Assembly: GCA_012295275.1 (NCBI GenBank) | Contig: CM022673.1 | Coordinates: 4,898,605-4,962,604 of the forward strand | Direction of reading: 5' to 3' | Origin: Chrysomallon squamiferum | Lineage: Eukaryota; Mollusca; Gastropoda; Neomphalida; Peltospiridae | DNA length: 64,000 nucleotides | Shown: piece by piece, positions 1 through 15,600 of the stretch | How the letters are laid out: the number at the start of each line of letters is the position of its first letter | How positions within the stretch are numbered: position 1 is the stretch's first letter | Made by a program: the position numbers and the translations under genes | The notes under the pieces: model-generated | What the model saw: the letters and a program-made list of their open reading frames with translations, nothing else | The model's database searches: none | Told to the model about the DNA's origin: nothing

Positions 1-82
1 GTCGACGTCAGCGAGAGTCTGCAGAAGACAGTAATTTAGTATCCATGCTCAAGTCAGATCTTGATAGAATTAGTGCTGAAAG
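1..82 (+). CDS. AKAP9: Scaffold gene exon 1 of window (partial)
   Basis: Open only in the third frame (codons from base 3: RRQRESAEDSNLVSMLKSDL). Ends AG|GTTTGT with two bases of a codon carried over. Its 5' border lies at or before the window edge. Confidence 0.7.
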
Positions 83-2411
83 GTTTGTGTTTGAAAATAA
101 ATATATCTTGCCACATTTAACAACAAACATTAGGCTAAAAAAAAAGAAAAGATAATAATAAATTTTGGTATGACCAACAATTTTAAAATGTTTTAATTGT
201 GAAAACATGTAAATAAAGACCTTCTTAAAATAAAAACAATAAATGTATTTACTGTTTTTTACCAGCTGTAAGGATTTTATCCAAAAAATCTTTAATTTTG
301 AAATAGTTTAGTAAATATATCTTGTTTCTAGAAACAAAAAAGGAAAGAAACAAAATGTGTGGTATGTTTTGAATTTTCAGATAAAAGAGACAAACAAAAA
401 TGGTAATGTTAAAACTGAAATTATAAATCCAAAATTATAATTTACCAAATAAGAACTTGGCTGTAAAATCTCAATTGCTTTTATTACTTTTCTAGGAATG
501 CTGTTCAGAAAGCTAATGACCATCTTCTTCAGACACTGTCAGATTCAGTTAAAACCTGTATGGCAGTGGAGGAAAGAATTAACCGAAATTTGAGCAAAAT
601 ATTGAATCAGTCTGCCCCCCAGCAACAAGCAGAAGAAAGACCTAGAGCAGGAGGATGGAGGGCAAATTACGAGAGTGACCACGATTTAGCACAAGACAGG
701 CGACTTCTAGAGGTTGCTCGTAGATCATCATCACCAAATGAACACGGTAACGAATTGTTTCTGTTTTCATTTTAAATAATGGAGAATATATTGACAAAAT
801 AATATAATGAAAATGATTAGCCCATTTGAATTTCAGTATTATTTTTCTGTATTAAATGTAACTGATAGTGTTGTCTGAAAAATATTAAGAATGTTGATGG
901 ACTGGATTTATTGCAAAAAAGAAATTTTCTTTAAAGAATAGAAACATTTTAGATGATAATATACTTTGATAAGTGTGGACATATAGAATGAAAAAAAAAT
1001 ATCTTCATGACTGTATTACATTCTTAATTCATTTGATCATTTTTGAGATACATGTGTATTCAAAAATTTGAATGTGTATAAGCATTATAATTTTGTTTTC
1101 AACAATAACATTTACAGTCACTATACAGCTTTGTAACAGATTATAACTGAAGTAATTACAAAAATTATTTATTCTTAATGTTTATTTTATACATAACATA
1201 AATCCAGTAACATTTAACATCTGATTAAAACACAGGTGATGTAAATGTGAGTCAGGACAGCAGCACTTTGGCTGAGACAAGCATCCTGTCACTGACAACT
1301 GATGAGGGTCTGGATATGTCACAGAGGTTTACTGACTCCATCTTTACTGGTCCTGATCTAGAACCAGATGGTGAAGAAATAGTCTCAGGTAGGAAATAAT
1401 TTTATTTAAAAAATAAACCTTAATAAACCGCAGTCCATAGTCAACATTTCATGGTGTATATTAAGTATTTGTGTTGCCTATCTACCAAATATAATTGCTG
1501 TATTGTTGCCTAACTTTGAATATAAATAAACACTGCATATTTACTGGGAACATCTGAAGCTCAAACTACAAATAAATAAATATGCAAATTAAAATTCTTT
1601 CTTTTTTGTATATATTTCCAGAAAATAAAGTAACAGAAAATTGTTGTAACAAAAATAATGAGTTATATTTTTTCATTACAATTGCAGAAGCTAGGCTGCG
1701 TCTGCAAGAGTCTGTCAACAGACTTCTGGACATGATTGAGCAGACGACACAGCAGCTTCATGACATGAAAAAGACGCAGCAGGAACTCATGGAAGCTTTG
1801 TCTTCTCGCAGTCAAGACTTAGAGGCAGCCCAACACAGATGTGAGGAGCTGGAAGACAGATTGGGATCTGAAATCAGTGCTAAAGAATTCTTGGTCCTAG
1901 AACTCAGCAAGTCTGAAGGTTTGTACCAAAATATCTTTGTTTTGTTATAATTGGTTTTTGTTTTGTTGTTTGTTTTGTTTTTAAATTGTTGATTGTTTTT
2001 TTTTGTTGATTGTTTTTTTTGTTGGTTCAGTTTATTTGATATTATTTACTTTATTTACCTTTTATTATTGTTGTTGTTGTTATTTTGTTTGTTTTACTTG
2101 GTCACATATTTGTTTTGTTTTCTTTGTGTTTTTTTGTTTTTTTATGGATTGTTGGTTATTTCGTATTTCAGTATATTTGAAGTCATTTTATTTTGGATTT
2201 TGGGGTTTTTTGTTTTTGTTTAGATTTGATACTATTATTTTTTTTGAATATTATTTATTTATTTATTAGTTGTTAATTTATTTTACATTTTATTAATTTA
2301 TTTTTATCTTATTAAAAATACTAAAAAGGCTTTAATGTTTAAATAAAAAGAAGAATAGATCATAGATTTAGTTCACTAGATTTTTTTTTTCTGCTTTATG
2401 ATATAAAGACC

Positions 2412-2455
<44 letters not shown>

Positions 2456-5400
2456 CCTTTCACATTTATGTATAAAGCATAACTGATTTATGAGGTTTTT
2501 GCTGAACCAGATTCAAATGTTTTTACTGAAGTTATTTCACTATGATTCCAAACATAAAAAATAAAAAATTAGTGATTAAAAAAAATGTTTTTAAAATTAT
2601 TTAATTTATTATTATTATTATTATTATTATTTTTTTTTATTATTATTTTTTTTAAATTTATTATTATTTATTTATTGTTTTTTTTAAATTGGGGTTTGTT
2701 TGTGGAATTAGATTTGAGGTTCATTTCATAAGCAGAAACATAAATATCTGGTGCAGAAAAATCCTGCAGTCTTTTCTCTTAGTGGTAGACATATATTGCA
2801 CTTGATAGGTTTGATATCTGGCTTCACGTCAGAACACGAGATGCTACAACAGAAGATTGAAGACTTGGAGGAGAAGAGGCAGTCCATGGCTCAGCAGCTG
2901 GAACTGACCCAGAACAGGCTGTATGCTCTGCAGAAGTCCCAGGACGAGGTAGAGCAGATGCGTACAAGACTGGAACGACAGCAGGCCATCCTGCAAGAAA
3001 ACGTGGGCGAGGAAAATCAAGGTTTCAGGCCTTATGGGTTTTTACTAATTCCATTTGGGGTGTTTGTTGGTGCTTACTTGATACGTCAGTGGATGACAAG
3101 ATGATGATCGGTGTTCAATTTGTTTTTGTTTTGTTTTATTTTAAGAAAAATAAGAACAAGTAATTTTATCTTAATGGCAGAATAATAATACAGAATCATT
3201 TTAATTCCATGGTGGATATATTATTATTGATGAATCATTACTCTTTAAATCCATATACAAAATATTTTAAATGGTATCTTTTAAAGAAACTGTTTGCTGA
3301 TAATTTAGAATATGGTTACATATGTGGTTTCAGTTAATTAATGTTTGGCAGTGATTAACACCAGTAAACAAAGAGAAATGGGAATTGTGTTTTTCTCTTT
3401 GTGTTTTTCTCTTTGCCTAGCATGTTTTGTTCTTTCAGTTTTAACAATCAGGATTATGTGTTACTGCTCCACACTCTGTGGCGTATATATTAAATTTTAC
3501 TGTTTGAAAATCCAGCATTACTAAAAGCATAATATTTTTGGAACATTTTACATTTTAATGGTAGATCTTTGTATTTCTGTCTAACATATTTTTCATAATG
3601 GACTCTAACATAGTTTTGAGATAATAATTTTTTTTAGCTGACATATATATATAACATATTTTCTTTATGGTAATCATATTTACAGATTTGTAATGACCTT
3701 GATAACTGTAGGGTTAATTTTACAAATGTTAGTGGTCAAGTATATATTATATTTTAATAGAAACACTTATCATTCATTGTAATTACACATATTAAAATTC
3801 ATTAATTGGGATTATAATGAACTTAACTTAAGATTACTTATTTTATTCCATTATGGTTATTGGTTGTTAACAATATGTTGAAATGTGGTTGTGATCATTA
3901 AAGTTTAAAAATATTGACCAAATATATACTGCTTTTTGTTATTACTGTGGTGGAAGGGAATTATAGTATATTATAAGAAGAAGAAATATAGGTATTAAAA
4001 TAATATGATGTGAATTATATAGTTCTCACAGGTTCTTTATGCTGTAAAATGAAGATAGGAGTTAGGACATCATACGCAGATAGAGCATGAATTAACTGTA
4101 TTTTAAAATTAATAATATTTGTTTATTAGGCCATGAGTCTAAGTTAGAAGACACACATAAAATGCAAATTAAGAATTTGATCTTATTGAGTCAAATATAC
4201 ACTAACTCATGCATCACTGTTGTAAACCTGAGTTCTGTGGGGTGGGAGGAAGAAAACAAAATAACTGTTTTAGCCAAATTAGGACTTGTGTGTAGTAATA
4301 ATAAATATTAATACATGTATTTATACAGCACCACATACATATTACACATTATTTGGATAAGCAGTGCAGCCATATACCTTTATTTTTTGTGATCATAACA
4401 TTACAACTACATCAAGACAAGTAGCACTGATGTTACAAAGATCATATATTCAGATAATATAGTGTTCAGTGTTTCTTTTAATACTCTTTCTGCTTTGAGA
4501 TTGTTCTTCCTGTCAGAACTCACTTAAACCTTTTGTAATTTAGCATGGCCTTTAGATAATGGAGATTGATGCATTTATGTGTGTGTTTTTTTGAAATTAA
4601 TAGTATAATTGTAGTGAATAAAAATGAAGTATGAAATTTAATTAGTCTGTTTAATTTTGATGCTAGTATAACTAAGGGAAAAATATGTGAAAAATAGTTA
4701 TTAAACAGGTATAAAATATTTGACTTACATTTGATCTGTAATTGATCAACTAAAAAAAGAATAATTTCTTAGTGTAAAATAAGTACTAGTATATTTTCAG
4801 TTCTTTAAAAAATAGCTTTTTTATATTGTTTAATTTTAAAATAGTTGTCACAAATGTGATGTAAAATATCAGAATATATTTCAGAATTGTTTTAAGAAAA
4901 GAAATAAATCAATAATTAAGAAACAAATAAAATAAAATAATAAAAAAAAAAAAAAAATGGCGAAAAGGGAGCTTGTATTATTCAGCAGTGAAGGCTTATA
5001 GGACAACAGACACATGCAGAATCCTGTGCGCACCCCAGACTTCACCCTCTGTTTCATTATCACATTATTAATATTTGTGTGAGGCTCTTGAGAGATTTTT
5101 CAGTAACGTGTGCTGATGCTTAAATGCTGAAGTTAAGGAAGATGTGAGGATTTTGTTAGTCAGGTAGTGGAGGTAAGGGAAATTACTCTGCCGGGATTGG
5201 GTATAATTTTGCAAAATAACGATTAAAATTAAGATCAATGGTTCCTTTATTTCTTAGTTTAACAACAACTTTGATAAATAAATTGTTTTTCCAAAGGCAG
5301 AATTTATTTATTAAAGCTTCAGCTTGCTCTTGCTTTTTTAATCAGTCCTAAGTTGCTTAACTGAGATCTTGGTATTGGATTTTTATTGGTTTCATGGTTT

Positions 5401-6137
5401 CCACTGCTTTCATCCTTCTGTGTTCTTAATTTCTTCCCATGGCCTAACCAATGTGCATGTTGGTAAAGGTTTTATATAATAAATTATATTTAATATTATA
5501 TTAGAGTATTAACATGTAGTAAAAGTAAATATTTTATATTGACTTGATATAAACTAGATATATTTTATAGATTAGTTATGATTATTATTTAATAAAATAA
5601 ACAAGATATCTTCTTCTTACAGTAATTCTTTCAGTTATAAACAACAGATTATCATTGCTTTTCTTTTTTCTAAATGTTTTTTAAATCCTGTGAGTCTAAT
5701 TTTTTTAAACTGTTTTTTGTTCAAAAATGGCATCAAAGATGAAATGTTTTAATTCTGAGCATTGATCTTGTTTCTTGTTACCAAATTCGTGTGTCAAGTA
5801 AGCACCAACAATTGTTGTTGTTATTTTTTTAGTTTGTTTGGTTTTTATTTACTTTATTTATTATATTAACAAGTTATATTTTGCATTTGTAAATATTATT
5901 TCTGTAATAATAAAAAAGAATTTCTGTTCTAACATTTCAGAAGTGACTAAATTTCACCAGAATATATTTTGTAGTACATAATATTTTGTATAGTTGATGC
6001 AAGTATTAATAACTATTATAATACATATAATTTTTTTACAGACACTTTCCCTTTTTAATTTATTGTTTTTATATGGTGGATGAAATAATTTTAAGTTTGC
6101 TTGGTCTTGAAAAAGGGTGCTTTTAAATTTTACAATT

Positions 6138-6172
<35 letters not shown>

Positions 6173-6608
6173 TATATTATTATTATTATTATTATTATTA
6201 TTAAATATGTATATATATATTTTTAAATTTAAAAACATTTCATTGCTTTGGCTCAAGGGTTATTATTCAAAGTCATACATGCAAAAATAAGGTAGCCTGA
6301 ATATAAATTAAAGAACATATTTTTGCTAAAAATTTAAAAAAATTATTTTTGTTAGTAAGATAGTTCAAATGTTTTTATCCTGTATAATAGTTAAATAGGT
6401 GTTGTTTGGGATTTGGTTTTATATATATATTTTTTCTATAGTCTTTCATATAAAAATAAGAATCTGTCAGTAAACTTTGTTTTTTAGGGTTTTTTCTGGT
6501 TTTATTATTATTTTAATAAAGTTCTGTATTTGTGTATATGTTTGTATAAACTCAGATACATCTTTTTTTATTATGAAAATAGATTTATTAAAAAATAAAT
6601 TTAAAAAA

Positions 6609-6641
<33 letters not shown>

Positions 6642-9600
6642 TTTAATACTTTAAAGAAACAGAAACAAGAAGATAAAATTAAAAAATGTTTAAATTACAG
6701 ATTTGTTAATTTCTGTAATAATCAGTATTTAATATTCTTAACATACTTTAAATAAAAATAAAATACTTTTATAACAGAACGTAAATACCTCAGTTAAAAA
6801 TAAATAAATAAATAATAACACAGAAATAATAAAAAATGTCTTATTTGTAACAAGTCAAATTTGTTCTTAAAACTAAAGTAATAATTAAATGTAAATAACA
6901 GTTAAAAAGTAATTAAATAAATTAATAATATAACAAAAACAAACAAATATATATATATATAATTAAAATAAATAAATAATATATACATAAGTACATAAAC
7001 AGAAAACAAATAATAACTTTATAGTTGTTTTGGTGTTTATTTTTAACCAATACTGCACACTAATCTAACACTAATCCAGAGTTACAACACTAATCTTTTG
7101 AATCAGTCATACTTTTTAATAGTATTTCTTTTAAATAATATTTCTTTTAAATATATTTTCATTTGTATTTAATTTTAAATATTTCAGTTACTCAATACAC
7201 TGTGGATAAAATTCAATTTAAATGCATCTCCTAACATTTTTGTTTTTAAAATACTGCATTTTAAGAAGAACGACTGAAAATTATATACATACTTTAAATT
7301 ATATTGTTTGGCTTTTCTATAAAAAAAAAACGCTGGATCATGGGTTACAATAAAGCTATTTATTTTAATTTTAATATTTTTTTTTATTCTAAACAACATT
7401 TTTATCTACCTTTTTTTAATATTTAATTTTGTAATATTTTAGCTTATTTAATTAACATGCACTGCTACATATGCACATGCATAGAATTTTTCATTTCTTT
7501 TAATGCTTGCTTTAGTCTGTATATTAAGCTTTTTTTTATTATTATTATTTTTTTTTTACTAATGTACATTCTAATCAACGTCATGTTTAACTGTAAATCT
7601 TTTTAAATATTAACTAGATATTAAATTAATTCCTTATATGCTTAATCCTTAATCCATTGTAAATTTATTTTTCATTATGATTTAATTCTTTGCACTAAAT
7701 GTTGTATCTGTTTCTTAAATTTTCCAAAAAGAAAATATTTTCACTTATTTTTGCTTATAGTATGCTTTACTTTTAATAAGTAAACTTAATAGAAGCACTG
7801 TGATGTTCCATTGATTTTCTCTCATACTTTGCTTTGATATATATAAAGAAAGTGTATCTAGATTATGCACTAGCCAATCACAGAAAATAATTTAAACTAT
7901 TTAATATTTGGTGGTATGTTCAAATGGCATAAACATATTTTGTGTACTTTGAAATTATTGTTTTATTTGTCTGTCGAACAATTTTTGCTAATAATGTACA
8001 GTACTAAAATTAATATCTTTCTGAAAATGTCAGAAGACAAAATGTCCCCTTTTATCATTTTATATTTAATTTAATTTACATGAAAATAAATTTGATAGTT
8101 GAAGCTAATATAACAGTTAATTTATTTGTGTCTGTGAAGATCCCCAGTAACTACCAAAACAATATATTTTATGTGAATAAAATCTATTTAAGCCATTTTG
8201 TTATGCCACCAGTTTTAGGAATAATTTTTTTTTTAATAGAATTAATTTGAAGAAGGATGTTTTAAGAAACATCTTTTTAAGAAACACCATTTCAAGAAAG
8301 GAGTTTTTATGAAGTATTACGTTAAAAAAGTATTTTTAAAGAAATATTTAAAAAAAAAAGGACATTTTAAGAACTGTTATGTTATGAAAGGAGTTTTTAA
8401 GAACTATTGTGTTATGCTTAGATTATTATTATCAGAATGGCATGTCATGTGTATTTCTGTCACTGTTGCATGATCAGTTGCTTTTCTGTATGCAGAAGTG
8501 GATAGCAGTGAACAAAACAAGGCGGACCCTGGTGATGATGATCCAGGTTGGTCAAAACAACACAGTATGCAGTACTCCAGATATATATACATATTTAACT
8601 GTTAATCCAGATTATCTCTTGTATGCCAATGTATAATACTATCTTTTGCACTTGATTCTGAAAAGCATAATTAATTATTTAAACACTGTATACTTCTGTT
8701 TTGAATGTTTTTTAAAATATTTTATGAGCTGAAAATAACATGCTTTTCTGAAAATATAGAGCATTTTCTTAGAATGGCATTCACAAAGTTGTATATGAAA
8801 GCCGTTCTAATCATATTCTAATTAAAAATTATTATCTTATGTATGTCTAAGCTGTAATTATAAAATGGAATTCTAGTTAATCATCTCTTTCTCCTGCATT
8901 GTTTGTAATGCTTATTAACTTAAATGTACTAAATATTTCTAATTATTTTAAATGTCCTTTATTATTAATAAATAATTTTTTTTTTTTTTTTTTTTTTTTT
9001 TTGATGCTCTTATTTTAGTTCAGAACCACATTTTAATAGGGAAGAGCATAAAATAGAAAATAAAATAAATGTAGATGCTATTTGACTTTGTGAATGCTAT
9101 TTTAAGCATTCTCTTTACATTAAAAAATTATTACAAAAGATTAATTGATTAAGTTTCAAGTAAAAACATTATTATTATTATTTAAGATGCTATCTGGAGC
9201 ACTGTTTCAATTTTTTTTTTAAATATCATCTTTAAATAATATTAAAAAAGAATAATAACTATACAGTCGCAAATATTTTCCTTCTGAGAAACTTCTGATG
9301 CATTTCAATGCTTAACACATCTGCAGAGATCATTCTCAGCTTGTTTTATCATCACATCATCATTCATCATCAGCCATCCTTGTTAGTTTTGAAATAAAAT
9401 AGTCATTGTATGTCTGTATTTTAGTTTTAGTTCTTGTCACAAGTTCTTATCATTCATTTATCGTCTTTAAAACATAGAAAAAATCATTTACTAAGAAATA
9501 ATAGAAAAGTATTTGTTAATTCAATATTGTAAATATCATATTGTTTACTCATTTCATACAGTCTGCTTTGTTTTAGAAGCAATTTTTCAGTTTTAAGCTA

Positions 9601-12600
9601 AATGTTACATATAGCTTTAGATGCTACTTAAAGGTTTATAAAAATAATTTTATTTATTTATTTATTTATTATTTTTTTAAACCTTTTTTTTTTTAACAAG
9701 TATATCTTAATATATTTATTTTAGATGCTGTACTGGTATTAGGTGAAACAAATCCATTTAAAAGTATTTATTAATGTATTTAGAATTTTGAAGCATAATT
9801 GGTCTTAAAAGAAGTGTTGATATTAAAATAAATTAATATAGAATATAGATGGACTGTTGTTAGAAGCTTTTAGAGAAATTGTAGTATTCATATAATGCAA
9901 ATTTCGAAAACAAAAATCTGAGTTCATGGCTTTTTTGCATAGCAAGGTGATCTGGTATCTGTGCTCTATCAACATGTTAAAATAACAAAAAGCTAAAATC
10001 CTTGGCTACCAATAATAATAATAATAATAATAATAAATAATAATAATAATAATAATAATAATAATTTTAATAATTATAAAAATAATTATAGTAATAATAA
10101 TAATAAGAAGAAGAATTATAGTAATAGTAATAATAAAATTGCAAAAATAAAAATTAAATTTGTTTTTAAAAGGAAAAAACAAAAACAAAATAAAAACGAA
10201 GACTCATAGTTCTATAAACCATAATGCAGATATTAAAAATAAACGTCTTTAAATTAATTATTCAATTAAAACTGGAAAATTAGCAGTACATATGAAATAC
10301 TTTATACAGAAATTATTCATGCATTTTCCCATTTACTGTTGAAAATGAAGGTGGTGTAGAAAGAAAAAGAACCACAAAACAAATAAATAAATTAATTAAT
10401 TGTATATTTTGTATTATGATATAAACCTTGTTTTTAAGGATATCAGTCTAAATACTTCTGCCAGCCATTTACTGTAAGTGATAAGTTAATTTTTTGTAAC
10501 TACAGAAATAATGTTTCTGTGTTTTTCTGCATGTTAATTGTTTGCTGTGCTTCTTGTTTGACAGTGTTTGAATCACAACATTTTTTGCACACTTCTGTTT
10601 TTAAAATCGACCATAATAGTTATTGGCACAACCCGACAATTCCTGTTTATTGTCTGTTAAATTTAATTTAATTTATAATTTTGTAATTTTATTTTATTTG
10701 TCTATTTATGTTCTTACATATTTATTTATTTGTCTATTTATGTTCTTACATATTTATTTATTTGTCTATTTATGTTCTTTCATATTTATTTATTTTAAAT
10801 TGAGAAAAATAAATGACATAGTTTAATATTTGAATTAATTACCCTGATGTGGAAGATAGCTTTAGATTTAAATTTAGTGTTGTAATTAAATAATTTAACA
10901 AAAAATAAAGAAATAAAGAAAATACAAATGACTATATATAGTTTAGGTTTTTTAAAGTTTAGTTTTCTAATAAATGGGTGAAAGTATAAACTAAAAAACC
11001 CACACCTAAAATGTCCAGTGTGTGCTTATAAATTGTTATAATTGTATAAATTTGTTATTTTATTTATTTATTTACTTATTATTATTATTGTTATTTACTG
11101 ATACAGATTAATTAGTCATCTAAAATCTTCCATCAATGCATTCACACATCATTTCATTCCATTTTCCATTTTCATATTATTAGTTAACTAACGTTTTCAT
11201 CAGTTAGTTAATCAACATTGTCATCAGATTTTCATCTTTCATCTCATCCACATCATAAAATAGACATTCATCATTCATTCAAGTTAATTACAAACATTTT
11301 CATTCATTTTGTTTTTGCTATCATCCAAATTACAAATTTAATAAATATATTGATTATCTCCCTCACAATAGCTCTCTTAAGTGAAGTTACCATGCTCAGT
11401 GTGGAGAAGCAGAAACTGGAGGAACACACCCAGCACCAGATCTACAAGTTCCAAGCTCGTATGCAGGATCTGGAGTCAGTGTCTGAAGAACAGGAGAGAC
11501 ATCACGAGGACCAGTTAAAAGAGTGCAGACAGGAGATAGAGGACTTGAAGATGAAGCTTGAGAAAGTGGAGAGACAGTTCAGAGCCAACAAGCAGTTTCT
11601 GGATGTAAGTATGATGACAATACAGACTATGAAATAGAGATAAAAATTATTTTCAGTTTGTTATTCGATATTTAAACAGTTGTTGACTCTCTCATGATTT
11701 TGTCTGTCTTCAAAGTGAAAAAAAAGGAAAGGAAATCGTTTTCAGATTATTGTTTTTAATATTTAACAGTTTTACTTCTTGACTCTTTCATCACAACATC
11801 TGTCTTCATAGTAAAATAAAAAATGAAAATTATTTTTAATGTATTATTCAGTGTTTAACAATTTCAGTTATTGAGCTCTTTATGGCAGCATATATCTACT
11901 TACAAAAATAAAATAAAAAATAAATTAATTTCAATATGTTATTTAATATTAAACAATTTAAATCACTGATCCCATCATAGTAGGATCAATCATCATAGGT
12001 TTTTGCCATCTGTCTGTTTAATAATAATAATAATGAAGATGATGATGAAGATGATAATAAGCATCATTTGAGAAAAGTAACTGAAGGATTTGTATATAAC
12101 AGGATCAGACTTTGGAACGAGAACTGGAACGTGATGAGTTTCAGCGAGATATTGACAAACTACGACAACAGTTACATGACAAAGCCAAACAAGGCAACAC
12201 AGAAGACAGACTTCAAATGGAGGTAAGAGTTGGTTGCAGAAGACAAAAAAAAAAAAAAAAAATTCAAAAATTCTCCCCCAAACCACACAGATCTGAAGTG
12301 AAAAGAACTGGGGAAAAAATAGCTAATAATTCAGCAAATAATTATAAAGATAATAATAAAAAAACATATTGTAAAAATAATATGGATTCATTTTATCATT
12401 TAGAATGTGGAGTAATGTTGCATCTTCAGATTCATATGTAACATCATTACCTTTGTATATAAAATCAAGTGGCTGATAATTTATGGATTTATTTTCTAAA
12501 TTAAAATTTTGGACGTGATAACACAACTTTGATAGCTGTTTATCAGTGCATGAATATCATTATTAGTTATATAAAATTGTGAAATAATTATATTTCACAG

Positions 12601-15600
12601 GTGCAGGATTTGACAGAACAACTTCAGAACCGAATAGAGATACAAGAGGAAATCCTGCAAAGAGCAGAAAGATTTCAGAAGGATCTGCAGGATAAGGAGC
12701 TGGCTGCTAAGGAGATGAAGGAGTGGGCTGGCCAGCTAGAGCAGAACCTGGAGGAGAAAGAAAAGTTTGAGTTACAACTAAAACAGGTATATATTAGTTA
12801 AAGATTACATAGTTGACTCTCATCACCAAAACTACCACCACCCTCATAAAATAGGAACAAAAAGAAATAAAAAAAGAAACACCAAGAAGAAAAAAAAGAA
12901 AAGAAAAAAAACCTTTTAAAATTCCTTCAAAACAAATGATTTCTTTTGCTTGTAGTATTTAATGAAAAATTTGGCTGCAATAGCATGAAAACAGGACATT
13001 AAGTTGCTTTAATAAAACGTGGAATCTTTCAAAAAAAAAAAAAAAAAAAAATACCTTGGAGATCATTTCATATATAAAAATTTTGATTAATTAATATTTT
13101 TATCTGTTTTTACTATTTTCCTTTTATTTTTATTTATTTATCAATTTTTATTGATTTTTTATAGTGTTTTAACTGTTTTATCACATATCCATAAATATTA
13201 ATCTGATTAAAAAAGCAAAACAAGACTAAAACCAATGATATTTTTATCTTTCTATGCTTCAGAAAATTGAAAGACTTGAATCTCAGCTTGCCCAGCAGCC
13301 AGACATAGAACTCTCAGAAACTGTGATGTCTTTGACAGCTGATTCAGATGAGTTTGGTAGCCCAAACATCCTTTCTCCAGTGAGGAGAACTCCCGCCCAG
13401 AGAATCATGACCCTGGAAGATGAACTGAAAAAATACAAGAAAACAGAAGAGGTATTTCAGTCTTGAAAGTAACCTTGCAAAATATATGTATCATGTTTTG
13501 AATGTTGAGATCCTTAAATAATTTATAACTTTTTGAATGTCGTGTGTATCTCGAGTTTTAAATTGTAATATCAAAGAAAAAAAAAAGAAGAAAAAATCAG
13601 TGAAATGCATCTAAAAGGTTTATAATTTTCTGTGCTCTATCTTGAATTTGAAAAAGGCAAAATGCTCCTTCCAGAACATAACCCATTCTTTATACCTACA
13701 TCATATTTCTGTGTTTCCAGTCCAATAATTTATTAATTAAATAGTCTTAACAATACAAAATAAGCTACTTTATTTCAGTTGTTTTCTCGATTTGTATTAT
13801 TATTATTATTTTTTTTTTTTGGGGGGGGGTTTCAGTAAACACATGGACTCATTTTTTTCTTGAAAACATTTTTGATGGAAAGGCAAAAAGACAAATTTAA
13901 ACAGTATTTCAAATAGTTACATTTTCTTTCAGGATCTGATGCTAGAAAAAGATGCTCTACAAAGAACGGTACAGGAACAGCTGCTGCAGATCTCAGCTTT
14001 GCGAAACCAGCTGGATGACATGAGACACTACGGCAGTGACACAAACACCAGCCACGGATCTCACACAGCAGAGTTACGAGAACAGCTTCAGTCAGCCAGA
14101 GACGCACTGGAGAAAAAAGAACAAGAAGTACATGTTACTTGATATAGAAAGATTTGTGATATATTTTTAACAGAAAAAATAAAAATAAAATAGTCATCTT
14201 GGTAAGGGATTGTAAAATTACAGTAATATTATGTGAAAGAATGAGAGTGAGTGAGGAAATAAGTAAGAGTGAGTAAGAGGGAAATACAGGTAGAGACAAA
14301 CAGAAAGACAGAGAAAGAGCTAGAGATAGAAAAATAAAGAGATACAGAGAAACGAGAGAGAGAGAGAGAGAGTATGAATGGAAGAAGGAGAGAATAACAT
14401 GCAACAAATCACATAGCTGTGTAATTTAATAAGAAACTGAAAAATCAGAATTTACTATTTCAAAAAGGAATTCACTTTACTTATAGATAATTGCCACTGG
14501 TCTTGCTTTACACTAATAATACTTCTTCTGTTTAAGGTTTCTGTGTTGGAAGAGGAGCTGGAACGAATGAAGAAACAGTTCAGTGACAGAGAAACTGAAA
14601 TAAACAAACTGCTAGCAAAACTAGAAAAAGATGCACAGCCTGTGTCGCCTGTTACAGAAGACATAGAAAAACTTAGAAAACTGGAACATGAAAATGAAAC
14701 TCTGAAGGTATTAATTTTAATTTTCTTTAATATCAGTATCATCATGGCCTCAGTATGGATGACAGAACATTTTAGTCTCTATGCTTCTTTGAGATTTTGT
14801 TACAATCAGATAGCTGTGCAGTAAAATATATATTAAAAATCTTCAACTTAGGTACCAAGATAAAATGTTTTAGAGATCATTTAAAAAATTAAAAACAGTC
14901 ACTTGGAAATATATTAAGTATATTTAAAGAATTTAAGAATTTGTTGCTGCACATTGTATTATTTAATTAAACAGTTGTCATATTTGAAAATAAGATGTCA
15001 GTTTTAACCTCTTTTGTACCAATAATGGTCATCACCACTGAATAGAAAATAGTCAGCTGCAGTAGAGGTAGACAGAACTCGGGTATCATCATACTATCAA
15101 AATCAAATACAGTACAGTGGAGGTTCTGTTACAACTAATTAATATTAATATTAAAGCTGTTACTTAGGTACTTGGGAAGTCGAAACAGTGTCTATTACTT
15201 GACAGTACTCAAAAGTTTAATTAAAATGTTTTCTTTCTTCAAGAATCAGCTAGATAGTTTTCATGAGAATTCCGATGGCAGTGACATCCTGTCTCAGCTG
15301 GCAGACAACCTGCTGAAAGAGAAAAACAGTGAGATAGATGAGCTGAGTGAACAGATTAACCAGTTACAAGTCGCCCTGGAGGCGAGAGAGGCCAGTGGTG
15401 AAGGGTCTGAGGTAAATACTAGTAAAATTATACAGTGTTTTGACTGCAGATGAAAATATATGATTGCTGATATTCGTGTATCAATGCATTCATAATAATG
15501 AAATAATGTAAATGTAAATAAATACAAAAGATAAAAAAGATGACATCAGTTTTGAAAGAAAAACAAATGATAACAACACCGTAGCATATATTTTCACACA

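Noticed and set aside
1993-2269. Two overlapping open frames rich in Phe and Leu
   Set aside because: They come from T-rich intron sequence between exons 4 and 5 and have no domain or splice logic.
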